DNA of 35,261 bases, from positions 1-35,261 of the forward strand of contig DEAW01000168.1 of assembly GCA_002348315.1 (NCBI GenBank), written 5' to 3'. Shown here piece by piece: positions 1 to 9,400 of the stretch. The DNA comes from Planctomycetaceae bacterium UBA2972. GTDB taxonomy: Bacteria > Planctomycetota > Planctomycetia > Pirellulales > Pirellulaceae. Position 1 is the first letter of the stretch; each line of letters begins with the position of its first letter. A model generated the notes under the pieces. The model saw only the letters and a program-made list of their open reading frames with translations. It was not told where the DNA came from and did not search any database. A program made the translations under genes and the position numbers.

Positions 1-1
1 A

Positions 2-181
2 CTGGCAGGACGCTGGGCATGGCTCTCACCCATGCAAACGCTCGAAAACCTGCAATCCTGGGTATTTGGTATCGATAAACAGGTCGGTGACCTCAATGTC
101 TCTTTCTTTATGGTGGGACTCGTTTGTCTGGCCTGTCTGGTTCTTCTACGGCTACGTATCGTCTCGCCTATTAAAGTTTAG
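2..181 (+). CDS. C-terminal fragment of a membrane protein, probably ABC-2 type permease
   Basis: An open frame enters from the left edge and stops with TAG at 179-181, giving the last 59 residues of a protein whose start lies outside the window. Near the end is one clear hydrophobic segment (about residues 34-50, FFMVGLVCLACLVLL) followed by a short basic tail, as in the last transmembrane helix of an integral membrane protein. The ABC ATPase gene starts only 15 bases later and a further permease follows, so this is probably a partner permease in the same operon. That assignment rests on context; the fragment is too short to recognise a family by itself. Confidence 0.6.
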   Translation: MAGRWAWLSPMQTLENLQSWVFGIDKQVGDLNVSFFMVGLVCLACLVLLRLRIVSPIKV

Positions 182-196
182 CTAAGGGAATCAACG

Positions 197-1132
197 ATGT
201 TACAAATTGAACACCTTACTAAACTCTATGGCATCGTCATCGGGGTGAACGACATGACGGTCGATTTGCCGAGTGGTGCATACGGGCTGCTTGGGCCAAA
301 TGGCTCGGGCAAAACAACACTGCTGAACATCATCACAGGCCAACTCAAGCCTACCGTGGGAAATGTTCATGTGCTGGGTGAGCACCCATGGAAAAATGAA
401 ACGCTCATGCGACGCTTTGGTTTTTGCAGCGCTCTGGACATCCTGCAAACAAAAACAACAGGGCTTGAATGGGTCACACTCTACACCGAAATGCTGGGTT
501 ATCAACATAAAGTGGCCGTTGATATGGCACATCAAGCGCTCGACCGCGTAGGGCTATCGGCAAGTGATCGAGTGCGTGGTATTGATCAGTATTCCCGGGG
601 TATGAAACAGCGATGCAAAGTGGCTCAGGCAATCGCACATGAACCTGAATTACTGTTACTGGATGAACCCTTTTCGGGACTCGATCCGATCGCTCGTTTT
701 GAGCTGACGAACATGCTGACCGGCTGGGTGGAAGAAGGACGGGGGTTGCTGATTTCGAGTCACATTCTGCACGAGGTGGAGTCGATCTGTGAGAGTTTCC
801 TGTTGATGATGACCGGACGTCTTCTTGCTTCCGGAACCATCAATGAAATCTACGATCTGATGACCAATGTGCCCAAAAATGTCTGGATTCGAACTCCCCA
901 TGCGCCTCAACTGGCAGTCGCACTGCAACCACTGGAATTCGTCTCGGCCGTGGGATTCCATGATGACCACGAGGGCATCGATGTCACCACACTTGATGCT
1001 AATTCGTTCTATCTGCAACTACCAAAGATTCTTGCCGAGCAGGGTTTGGAAGTCATCGAGATGCAAAGTGAAGACGACTCGTTGGATTCTGTTTTTGAGA
1101 AACTGATGCAGTTGCATCGAGGCGAACTATAG
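197..1132 (+). CDS. ABC transporter ATP-binding protein (ABC-2 export type)
   Basis: This is the 311-residue cytoplasmic ATPase of an ABC-2 type transporter, which hydrolyses ATP to power a membrane permease. Walker A (GPNGSGKTT) is at residues 33-41, the signature-like SRGMKQR begins near 133, Walker B (LLLLDEP) is near 152-158 with the D-loop SGLDP after it, and the switch histidine is in ISSHI near 189. The usual Q-loop glutamine is not evident: the region reads FGFCSALD. The last 80 residues are an extra C-terminal domain typical of drug/lipid-type exporters. ATG is preceded by AAGGGA at good spacing. A permease gene starts 15 bases after the stop and a membrane protein fragment ends 15 bases before the start, so the three are probably one operon. 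The substrate cannot be predicted. Confidence 0.93.
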   Translation: MLQIEHLTKLYGIVIGVNDMTVDLPSGAYGLLGPNGSGKTTLLNIITGQLKPTVGNVHVLGEHPWKNETLMRRFGFCSALDILQTKTTGLEWVTLYTEMLGYQHKVAVDMAHQALDRVGLSASDRVRGIDQYSRGMKQRCKVAQAIAHEPELLLLDEPFSGLDPIARFELTNMLTGWVEEGRGLLISSHILHEVESICESFLLMMTGRLLASGTINEIYDLMTNVPKNVWIRTPHAPQLAVALQPLEFVSAVGFHDDHEGIDVTTLDANSFYLQLPKILAEQGLEVIEMQSEDDSLDSVFEKLMQLHRGEL

Positions 1133-1147
1133 AAAGGAGAATCGATC

Positions 1148-2050
1148 ATGTTACAAAGCAGTCTGGCGGTTTTCCGTTATGAACTCAAAAAATCCTTTGG
1201 CATCGGGCCCACGATATTCTGGCTTTGTGTCATCGTCTTTCCCACGATCCTGCAAATACTAATTGATCATACCGGTTCCACTGTTCCGGAAGAGTTTTCC
1301 GGAGTGCTACTCGTTGGCATGATTCCCGGAGCTGTCTGTCTGATGACCATCCTTAGTAGCATGGCTCCCTATCTCAACACCGAACTGGAAGGAAATACAT
1401 GGCCGTATGTCGCGACTCGACCTCATGGACGGACAGCCATGATGCTCGGTAAATATTTTGTCTCGATCACCAGATCCATCATTGCCGGATTCCTGGCACT
1501 CGTCATCATCTTCCCGGCAACGAGTCTTAATAAGCTAAATCGGGATATACCGCCACCCATTTCGATTAGCGAAAACACCACCGGCACGGTCAATGCGAGC
1601 CAAGAGCCCGACGGCACTGCCGAAGTCAAGGCAATCGTCGTAGACAGAGACGAACCTTATCCACTTTGGGTTTCCCTTTCTATATTGGTCGTCCTCTCGA
1701 GCGTCTGCTACAGTTCTCTCTTCTGCCTACTCGGAACGATCATGCATAAGAAACCGATGATTCTGGCAATTATCTATACGTTGCTGGTCGAAGGAGTCAT
1801 CTCCATGTTGCCCGCTGTCGTCAACGCCTTCACGATCAACTTCTACCTCCGCAGCATGTTTCTGCGGTTCATGGGCTGGAATCTCACCGACCTGCCTAAT
1901 GAACTGAGTTTTATCAATGACCCAAACATGTTCAGTCAAGCAACCTCTTTCTGGGACTTTGTAAGCCTACTAGTCTTATGCACGGGCTTTATGCTGATTG
2001 CCAATGCTTTGCTCCGCAATCGTGAATACCACGTTGGTGAAACACTCTAA
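1148..2050 (+). CDS. ABC-2 type transporter permease
   Basis: A 300-residue integral membrane protein with about six hydrophobic segments, near residues 18-38, 50-75, 98-122, 172-195, 202-225 and 265-287. Between the third and fourth is a polar loop of about 50 residues. This spacing fits an ABC-2 type permease subunit. A strong Shine-Dalgarno (AAGGAG) precedes ATG by about 8 bases, and the gene lies 15 bases after the ATPase gene, so the two very likely form one transporter. The gene ends 34 bases before the stop of the convergent GYF-domain gene, and I see no clear intrinsic terminator between them. The transported substrate is unknown. Confidence 0.85.
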   Translation: MLQSSLAVFRYELKKSFGIGPTIFWLCVIVFPTILQILIDHTGSTVPEEFSGVLLVGMIPGAVCLMTILSSMAPYLNTELEGNTWPYVATRPHGRTAMMLGKYFVSITRSIIAGFLALVIIFPATSLNKLNRDIPPPISISENTTGTVNASQEPDGTAEVKAIVVDRDEPYPLWVSLSILVVLSSVCYSSLFCLLGTIMHKKPMILAIIYTLLVEGVISMLPAVVNAFTINFYLRSMFLRFMGWNLTDLPNELSFINDPNMFSQATSFWDFVSLLVLCTGFMLIANALLRNREYHVGETL

Positions 2051-2084
2051 CCAGCGATAAAAAGTTTGTACTAAGAAACCAGTG

Positions 2085-2654
2085 CTAAGACTCGAGTTCT
2101 TCCTGAGCCATACGGCGTGCTCGCATAAAGGTTATGATGGCTGCCAGATTAAGCACGACCAGAATCCCTCCGACCAACCAGGAGACAACCGTATAGTTGT
2201 CATCAATTGCGTGAAACAACCAGGCACCAAAAGGCAGATGCAACGCACAGAGTATGGCGAAGACGATGATGTAACGCCGCTCAGCTAATGACTCTTCCCG
2301 AAACATTGAATTGAGTTTCTCAACAGCACTCTCGTCTGTTTCGGTCGGCACAGGCCCTTTTTGTAAACTGGCTCGCGTTTTCACTGAAACCGTCAATTCA
2401 CGATTACACGACGGACACTTTCCGGGGATTCTAAAGACTGGAGAATTACAGTAGGGACAGACATTGCGAACTTCTTCCTCTTTTACCGCTTCAAACAGAC
2501 CGCCGACAGCAGAAGCCTTTACCCATTTGGCATCGTCCTTGCGGAGCATCGTTTCCGATGTAATCGCACCGTTGCTGACGAGCGTCTTGAGCTCGGAATT
2601 AGAGATCGGCCCTGCCTCGGCGCCTTTTTCAGTTTGATAAAACCAGTCTGCCAT
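2085..2654 (-). CDS. GYF-domain, zinc-ribbon, two-helix membrane protein
   Basis: A 189-residue protein in three parts. Residues 3-55 resemble the bacterial GYF_2 domain: WFYQTEKGAEAGPIS with an acidic/aromatic core and a later KWVKAS. Residues 66-83 form a zinc ribbon with two CxxC pairs (C66/C69 and C80/C83). Residues about 128-150 and 155-178 are two transmembrane helices followed by a basic tail. GYF domains usually bind proline-rich peptides, and this membrane-anchored arrangement is common in planctomycetes, where its role is not established. There is no signal peptide, so the GYF and zinc parts are probably cytoplasmic. The gene is convergent with the ABC permease and lies 73 bases downstream of the metallohydrolase. 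No strong ribosome binding site is visible. Confidence 0.8.
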   Translation of the reverse strand: MADWFYQTEKGAEAGPISNSELKTLVSNGAITSETMLRKDDAKWVKASAVGGLFEAVKEEEVRNVCPYCNSPVFRIPGKCPSCNRELTVSVKTRASLQKGPVPTETDESAVEKLNSMFREESLAERRYIIVFAILCALHLPFGAWLFHAIDDNYTVVSWLVGGILVVLNLAAIITFMRARRMAQEELES

Positions 2655-2727
2655 GAATCTGAATTGTCATTCCTGTCTGTTGGAAACTTCCTGCATGCAA
2701 TCGTAACTGAAATGAATAAGCAATCAA

Positions 2728-4131
2728 CTACGGCAGTTCAATCGTCTGCTGAAACTCAGGAACCTCAACCGTAAGCTGGTGTTCCATTGAAATCCTATCG
2801 GATAATTCCTGAGCCGCATCTTCATCCCCATGGCATAAAAACACTTTTTTTGGTTTGTCTTTGAAATTCCCCACCCAATCCATCAACCCCTGTTGATCTG
2901 TGTGGCCGGAGAACCCTGATAACTGGACAATTTCCGCATTCACCTGATACTCGCGCCCATGAATCCTGACCGGGTTCGTCCCACTCGAAATGACTCGGCC
3001 CAGGGTCCCGTGTGCTTGATACCCAACAAAAACAATCGAACTGTTTGGATCCGAAATATTGCTGCGTAGATGATATTTAATGCGCCCGGCATTACACATG
3101 CCTGAGGTCGACATAATGATACAAGGTTCGTTACATTCGTTGATCATTTTGGATTGCTGCCGGGATCTGCAAAGTTGCATCCCCGGAAAATCCAGAATTG
3201 ACTTCCCTTCAATCACCATATCCCAGGCATCCTGATCGAAGCAATCTTTGTGTTGTTGAAACACTTGTGTCACATCCACAGCCATCGGGCTATCCAGGAA
3301 CACTGGTACAGCTGGCATCCGGCCATATTGATTGAGCCGACTAAGGTGATAGATCAACTCCTGACTACGCTCAACTGCAAACGTCGGAATGACAACATTT
3401 CCACCACGCGCGATGGTTCGATTGACGACATCGGCCAACTGATCCTCGCAATCACCATAATCTTTGTGGTTACGATCACCGTAGGTGGACTCCATCACCA
3501 CGTAATCCGCTTCTTCAAACATGGTTGGATCGCGAATGATCGGCTTGTCCCACTGACCAATGTCTCCCGAAAAAATCACTTTCTGATTTTCACCATTCTC
3601 GAGCACATCGATTTCCAGCATCGATGACCCCAGAATATGGCCAGCGTCTTTAAAGCTGACCGTGAAGACTCCGTCGCACAGAGATTGAGGTTGGTTGTAA
3701 GCTACCGGTTGAATTAAGGGGAGTGTTTTTTCCACATCCTCTTCGGTATACAACGGGACGACTGGATGAGGGGAAGTACGTCCTTCTCGTTTATGTCGCT
3801 TCTTCTTTTGCTTGGCATCCTCTGCCTGAATCTTGGCTGAATCTCGTAACATGATATCGGCCAAGGCCGCCGTGGGCCGAGTCATGACCAACGGAGCGTT
3901 CAATCCTTCTGCCACACGTCGCGGTAATAAGCCAATGTGATCAATATGAGCATGAGTCAGCACCATCGCATTGATCGAGCTGGCTTCAATCGGCAACGGT
4001 TCCCAGTTGCGGTATTGAAACGGGCGTTCCTGATAAAGTCCGCAATCGATCAGTAAGCGTTGTCCGGCAGCTTCCAAACAATAGCATGATCCGGTGACCT
4101 GGCGGTTAGCACCAAGGAAGTGGATTTTCAT
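2728..4131 (-). CDS. Metallo-beta-lactamase/beta-CASP RNA-processing hydrolase
   Basis: A 467-residue cytoplasmic enzyme of the beta-CASP metallo-beta-lactamase family, related to CPSF73-like and bacterial Ysh1-type nucleases. The zinc-binding HAHIDH motif is at residues 60-65. Later metal-site motifs include DAGHILGSS and the SGDIG aspartate. The beta-CASP motif A region has ESTYGDR, and the C-terminal RNA-specificity part has FSGHTDQQ and the metal-ligand histidine in LCHGDEDA. A very basic patch (KQKKKRHKREGR, near residues 107-118) lies in the lactamase part and may contact nucleic acid. The family cleaves RNA endo- or exonucleolytically; the specific target here is unknown. The gene is 59 bases downstream of the sigma-factor gene on the same strand, so cotranscription is possible. 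Confidence 0.9.
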   Translation of the reverse strand: MKIHFLGANRQVTGSCYCLEAAGQRLLIDCGLYQERPFQYRNWEPLPIEASSINAMVLTHAHIDHIGLLPRRVAEGLNAPLVMTRPTAALADIMLRDSAKIQAEDAKQKKKRHKREGRTSPHPVVPLYTEEDVEKTLPLIQPVAYNQPQSLCDGVFTVSFKDAGHILGSSMLEIDVLENGENQKVIFSGDIGQWDKPIIRDPTMFEEADYVVMESTYGDRNHKDYGDCEDQLADVVNRTIARGGNVVIPTFAVERSQELIYHLSRLNQYGRMPAVPVFLDSPMAVDVTQVFQQHKDCFDQDAWDMVIEGKSILDFPGMQLCRSRQQSKMINECNEPCIIMSTSGMCNAGRIKYHLRSNISDPNSSIVFVGYQAHGTLGRVISSGTNPVRIHGREYQVNAEIVQLSGFSGHTDQQGLMDWVGNFKDKPKKVFLCHGDEDAAQELSDRISMEHQLTVEVPEFQQTIELP

Positions 4132-4190
4132 TTCGAGCAGTCTCCGTCAAAGTAGAGTGCACCCGGACCGTTAAGCATTCCACTCTATTA

Positions 4191-4748
4191 TTAGTTATTT
4201 CGCCACCTATTCTCAAATTTCGTTCGGATACGATGAATCACCTTCTGGATACTACGACGATGCATGCCCATCTCAGAAGATATTTCATTAAGCGAATATC
4301 CCTGTAATTTGAGCCGTAGCACTTCAGCTTCGGAGCCTTGTAACTCGGTCAGCATGATCTCCACAAATTCCAAATCATCCATTCGCGTCATTTCTGTTTC
4401 ATCTAAAAAGACTGAGTTGGATTGATGACAATCGAGGATTTCGTGAGCATCCAATCGATTTTCCCGACGCATGTTTCGCTTCTCAACATCGAGATAATCC
4501 CGGTGCAGCTGCCTTAATTTATTAATCAATACCCCCCGAATGAATGCCCGGATCCGATCTCGCTTCCAGCCGCGAAGCCGTTGCTGATGATTGGTTAAAA
4601 CCGATTTCCAGGCCATCTGAACCAAATCCAGTGAATCAAACTGTCTGGCTAACACTTCATTCGTGGAAACACGCGCCAAACCCGCTAAATCTCTGGTTAA
4701 CCACTGACAGATCGAATCAGTAAACTCTAATCGTGACGGCTGTGACAC
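4191..4748 (-). CDS. ECF-like sigma-70 family RNA polymerase sigma factor
   Basis: A 185-residue sigma factor consisting of regions 2 and 4 only, as in extracytoplasmic-function sigma factors. Region 2 spans roughly residues 35-95 (FDSLDLVQMAW, then RAFIRGVLINKLRQLHRDY, the likely -10 recognition helix). Region 4 spans about 128-180 (LQGSEAEVLRLKLQGYSLNEIS, then an MGMHRRSIQKVIHRIR recognition helix). The start is GTG at 4748, chosen because AAGGAG (4756-4761 on the minus strand) lies 7 bases upstream. No anti-sigma gene is adjacent. It is divergent from the cytochrome-WD40 gene and upstream of the metallohydrolase. The target promoters are unknown, but the shared intergenic region is an obvious place to look. 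Confidence 0.87.
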   Translation of the reverse strand: MSQPSRLEFTDSICQWLTRDLAGLARVSTNEVLARQFDSLDLVQMAWKSVLTNHQQRLRGWKRDRIRAFIRGVLINKLRQLHRDYLDVEKRNMRRENRLDAHEILDCHQSNSVFLDETEMTRMDDLEFVEIMLTELQGSEAEVLRLKLQGYSLNEISSEMGMHRRSIQKVIHRIRTKFENRWRNN

Positions 4749-4755
4749 TTGCTTG

Positions 4756-4761
4756 CTCCTT
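4756..4761 (-). promoter_or_regulatory. Shine-Dalgarno fixing the GTG start of the sigma factor
   Basis: On the minus strand this reads AAGGAG, a near-perfect anti-16S complement, 7 bases before the GTG at 4748. The nearby ATG on the same strand is out of frame, so GTG is the best start. Confidence 0.7.
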
Positions 4762-4808
4762 CATTTTCATCTCTTCCTGTACTCCTAATAAAGAGATATC
4801 AATTTTCC

Positions 4809-4881
4809 TTAATTGTGATAATAAATTGGTTGATTTTTTTCATGTCACAACATGCCAACAGGGGGTAAGGTTTAATTGTGA
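4809..4881. promoter_or_regulatory. Divergent intergenic region with direct repeat and dyad
   Basis: The 215-base gap between the sigma-factor gene and the cytochrome-WD40 gene is AT-rich and holds a repeated 10-mer, TTAATTGTGA, at 4809-4818 and 4872-4881. The copies are 63 bases apart, close to six helical turns. Midway between them, 4841-4854 is a dyad, CATGT-CACA-ACATG. The arrangement resembles binding sites for a regulator acting on two divergent promoters. I cannot place convincing -35/-10 boxes. Chance occurrence in AT-rich DNA is possible for the 10-mer. Confidence 0.4.
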
Positions 4882-4963
4882 AACACCGGTTTTCTGAGTA
4901 TATTAATAGGTTGAAAACATCTCTGTTTTTTAACCGTATATCAATAATAAGAGCGTTTTTACT

Positions 4964-6388
4964 GTGTCTAAACGATACTTACTTGCCGCTTCAGCTTTAC
5001 TGACTTTGTGTACTTTTAGCATTTCAGTGACAGCCGATGACGAAGCAGCTCCTGCCGGTTCTGGTGTGAGCTATTACAAAGATATCCGTCCCATCTTTCA
5101 AAGCCATTGTCAGGGATGTCACCAGCCTGCCAAACAAGGTGGTCAATACATCATGACGGACTTCTCTCAGTTGCTTCGAGGTGGGGAATCTCAAGAAGCT
5201 GCGATTGTCCCTGGCAAGCCGGACGAAAGTTTTCTGATCAGCTTAATCACTCCTGTCGATGGAGAGGCTGAGATGCCCAAAGGCACCAAACCACTTTCCT
5301 CGGTAGAAATCGATTTAGTGCGTCAATGGATTGAAGAAGGAGCGGAAAACGATGCACCGGCTTCAACACAGCCAAAATTCAGTGCCGAGAATCCACCAAT
5401 CTACAATGCCGCACCGGTGATTACATCTGTTGACTTCTCACCCGATGGAAAATATCTCGCTGTTTCCGGATACCACGAAGTGCTTATTCACCACGCCGAC
5501 GGCAGTGGACTGGCAGCTCGACTGGTCGGGTTATCCGAACGCATCGAAACCGCTCGGTTCTCACCGGACTCTTCCAAAATTGCGGTCACTGGCGGTTCCC
5601 CCGGACGCATGGGGGAATTACAGGTTTGGCAAGTGGAGGGTAGTAAGCTGCTGTTTGCCAAGACGATTGGCTACGACACGCTTTACGGAGCGAATTGGTC
5701 TCCGGATGGTTCCTTGATTTCCTATGGCTGCCCGGACAACACATCGCACGCATTAAAAGTCGAAGACGGTCAGGAAGTACTCTTTAACGGAGCCCATGAC
5801 GGTTGGGTGCTGGATACGGTCTTTTCAGTAAACGGTGATCATCTTGTCACAGTAAGTCGCGACCGCAGTATGAAGCTGATCAACGTACCAACACAACGAT
5901 TCATAGATAACGTCACTAGTATTACACCAGGTGCACTTAAGGGGGGACTCAACAGTGTGGATCGCCATCCTTCTAAAGACGAATTGCTGTGCGGTGGTGC
6001 GGACGGAGTCCCCAAGGTCTACAAAATGTTCCGCGACAAAGCTCGTAGGATCGGCGACGACTTTAATCTGATTCGTGCTTACCCGGCATTACAGGGACGC
6101 ATCTTCAGCACTCAGTTCAGCAAGGATGGAACTAAGGTAGTCTCCGGCAGTAGTTTCAATGGAGCAGGTCAGGTCAAAATAGCAAATTACGAAGATGGAA
6201 AAGAGATTTCCTCCGTAGATCTCGATGGAGGAATCTTCTCAGTCGCATTTCACCCGGACGGTAACACGGTAGCCGCGGCTGGATTTGGAGGCGAAGTCCA
6301 TCTGATTGAAGTCGCTACAGGCAACATTATCAAATCGTTTGTTCCGGTTGCGATTGAAGCTGCCGTAGCTGGTGCCGCCGAAGAATAA
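4964..6388 (+). CDS. Secreted planctomycete cytochrome (PSCyt1) domain with WD40 repeats
   Basis: A 474-residue exported protein. Residues 1-24 form a signal peptide (basic MSKR, hydrophobic core, SVTA-DD cleavage region). A planctomycete-type cytochrome domain follows, with a CxxCH haem motif at C49-C52-H53 in the setting IFQSHCQGCHQP and a later EMPKG. From about residue 150 to 460 there are WD40-type repeats (VDFSPDGKYLAVSG, ARFSPDSSKIAVTG, GANWSPDGSLISYG, DTVFSVNGDHLVTVS, VAFHPDGNTVAAAG) forming a probable beta-propeller. The start is GTG at 4964; no ATG gives a better signal peptide. It is the first gene of a likely operon, 65 bases before the DUF1549/DUF1553 gene, its usual planctomycete partner. 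It acts outside the cytoplasm; its reaction is unknown. Confidence 0.9.
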   Translation: MSKRYLLAASALLTLCTFSISVTADDEAAPAGSGVSYYKDIRPIFQSHCQGCHQPAKQGGQYIMTDFSQLLRGGESQEAAIVPGKPDESFLISLITPVDGEAEMPKGTKPLSSVEIDLVRQWIEEGAENDAPASTQPKFSAENPPIYNAAPVITSVDFSPDGKYLAVSGYHEVLIHHADGSGLAARLVGLSERIETARFSPDSSKIAVTGGSPGRMGELQVWQVEGSKLLFAKTIGYDTLYGANWSPDGSLISYGCPDNTSHALKVEDGQEVLFNGAHDGWVLDTVFSVNGDHLVTVSRDRSMKLINVPTQRFIDNVTSITPGALKGGLNSVDRHPSKDELLCGGADGVPKVYKMFRDKARRIGDDFNLIRAYPALQGRIFSTQFSKDGTKVVSGSSFNGAGQVKIANYEDGKEISSVDLDGGIFSVAFHPDGNTVAAAGFGGEVHLIEVATGNIIKSFVPVAIEAAVAGAAEE

Positions 6389-6453
6389 TCCAAGCCCCAA
6401 TCCCACAATACAACCATCCCTTTCGCAGGACGTCTTAAGGACTACTCAACATC

Positions 6454-9400
6454 ATGAAGAAGCTAAGTCTTTCTTTACCATTACTTTTTCTTTTCAGCGG
6501 CCTCCTTCATGCCGCAGAAGAATCCGACGTGGAAACTCTGCCAGAAGGTCTTACGATCCAGTCGGTGGAAGTTTTGCCTAAGTCGATTGAATTGACCAGC
6601 AGCCAGGATTACCGTCAGGTTTTGATTTTGGGACACCTCGAAAGCGGTCAGATCGCGGATCTCACTCGCATGGCCACCGTGGAAGGAAATCCCCAATTCG
6701 TGGAAGTCACAAATGATGGCGTGATCAGCCCTGTCACAACCGGTTCTGAAAAGATCCGTTTCCGATACGCTGACAATACCGTAGAGTTGGAGGTGGCAGT
6801 CTCGTCGATGGCTACTCCCCAATCAGACTTCGTTCAGGATGTACAACCTCTGCTATCCAAAATGAGTTGTAACGCCGGTACCTGTCACGGAGCCAAAGAT
6901 GGAAAAGGAGCGTTTAAGCTTTCACTGCGGGGCTACGATGAACTCTACGACCACCGGGCACTGACCGACGATATTGGAGCTCGGCGATTTAATCGCGCAG
7001 CCCCGGACCAAAGCCTGATGTTACTAAAAGCAACGGGGTCGATTCCCCACGTAGGAGGCGTGCGTACCGAATTTGACTCTCGATACTACAAAGCCATCCG
7101 GTCGTGGATCACTGGTGGAGCGAAACTCGATCAGGATGTCTCACGAGTAACCTCGATCGAAGTCTTTCCAAAGAATCCCATCATTCCTCGCGCTGGCATG
7201 AAACAACAGATGACTGTCATCGCTACGTTCGACGATGGCTCGACCCGGGACGTTTCGCGGGAAGCCTTCATTGAAAGTGGTAACATCGAAGTCATCGAAG
7301 CCGATCCCAACGGCCTGCTGACTGTCCTGCGTCGAGGCGAAGGCCCGGTCCTGATTCGCTATGAAGGAAATTATGCCGCGACCACGCTAACCGTCATGGG
7401 TGACCGGACGGGTTTTGCCTGGCAGGAACCGGAACACTACAACTACATTGACAAGCACGTCTACGACAAACTGCAACGTGTTAAAGTGCTGCCCAGTGAC
7501 ATCTGTACGGACGAAGAATTTGTACGTCGGGTCTACATCGACGTTACCGGACTTCCTCCAACTGCCGATCAGGTCCGCAGCTTCCTGGGCGACATGCGTC
7601 CCTCAAAAGACAAACGCGATGCCTTAATCGATGAGCTGGTGGGTAGCCAGCAATACGTGGAACACTGGACAAACAAATGGGCCGACCTGCTACAGGTGAA
7701 TCGTAAATTCCTTGGTGAACAAGGAGCGATCTCGTTGCGAAACTGGATTAAACAGGCGATTGCCGCGAACCGGCCTTATGACCAGTTCGCTCAGGAAGTC
7801 CTGACAGCAACCGGTTCCACCATCGAAAACCCGCCGGCTTCTTACTACAAAGTAATTCGCGATCCGGCCACACTCATGGAAAATACCACGCACTTGTTCC
7901 TGGCCGTTCGCTTTAACTGCAACAAGTGTCACGACCATCCTTTTGAACGCTGGACGCAGGATCAGTACTACAATCTGGCAGCCTATTTCGCTCAAATTGG
8001 CCGTAAAGAAGATCCTTCCTTCCAGGGACAACGTATCGGCGGCTCGGCTGTCGAAGGTGCAACTCCACTGGTCGAAGTTGTCTTCAACCGTGGAACTGGT
8101 GAAATCAACCATGCGATGACCGGTCAGGTTTCACCTCCATCTTTTCCATACGAACATCAGGACGTACTCGAGCCAACCGCACCTCGTCTGGAGCAACTGG
8201 CACAATGGATGACCTCTTCGGAAAATCAATATTTCGCATCCAGCTACGTCAACCGCCTGTGGGGTTATATGTTTGGCAGTGGAATCATCGAGCCGATTGA
8301 CGACATTCGTGCCGGGAATCCACCTACCAATCCGGAATTGCTTGAAGCGATGAAGGTGGATTTTATCGAGAGTGGATTTAATGTTCAGCACATTCTTAAG
8401 ACCATTTTGAAGTCACGAACATATCAACATTCGGTAACCACCAATGAATGGAATGAAGACGATCAAATCAATTACTCGCATGCAATCGCCAGACGACTGC
8501 CGGCGGAAGTGCTGTTTGATTCCATTCATGTTGCCTGCGGGTCGGTTCCAGCGATCGCCGGCGTCCCCCGCGGATTCCGTGCTGCGGAATTACCCGACGT
8601 GGGTGTGGCCGTTCCGTTTCTCGATGACTTCGGGAGACCTGTACGTGAGAGCGCTTGCGAATGTGAACGCTCAAGCAGCATGGTGCTCGGCCCCATTATG
8701 AAACTCGTCAATGGACCCACCGTGGCCAATGCGATTGGTGATGGTTCCAATGACATTGTAAAACTCGAAGCTGAAATCAAAGATGACGACCTGCTAATCG
8801 AAGAAGTATTTCTACGATTCCTTTCACGTTACCCAACCGAAGAAGAAATCAAGATTGGAAAAATCGCATTACTGGAGGCCGGATCCGACTACCTCGACCT
8901 GAAAGCGGAGCTGGACGAACTCGAGAAACTCATCCCGGCTCGACAAACCGCCTGGGAAGAAAGCCTGCAACGAGTCAATCGCTGGTACCCTGTCGAAGTC
9001 GTCTCTGCCGAAACAGACAAAGAAGCCAAACTTGAGTTACAGGAAGACGGCTCTCTACTGGCTACCGGAAAAAATGAAAAAGTAACTTACACCGTCAAGT
9101 TAAAAACTGAATTGGAAAAGATTACGGCGTTACGACTGGAAGCACTCGCCGATGACCGACTGCCAAATAAAGGTCCCGGAAGAACAGAAAATAACGGTAA
9201 CTTCGTTGTTAGTGAATTCACCGCCACGATTCAAAACAACGCCGGTGAAGGGGAGCCTCAGCAGGTAAAACTAGCTAGTCCAACGTCAACCTTTGACCAG
9301 GCTGGATATTCCGTCGGCATGGCAATCGATGGAAATCCAAACACAGGATGGGCCATCGCCGGACAACAGGGAAAATCCCACACCGCTATCTTCCAAACCG

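Noticed and set aside
3250..3627. 125-residue plus-strand open frame opposite the metallohydrolase
   Set aside because: Its composition follows the codons of the real gene on the other strand; no start signal or domain.
7690..8112. 140-residue minus-strand open frame inside the DUF1549 gene
   Set aside because: Antisense shadow of a conserved domain; no family motif.
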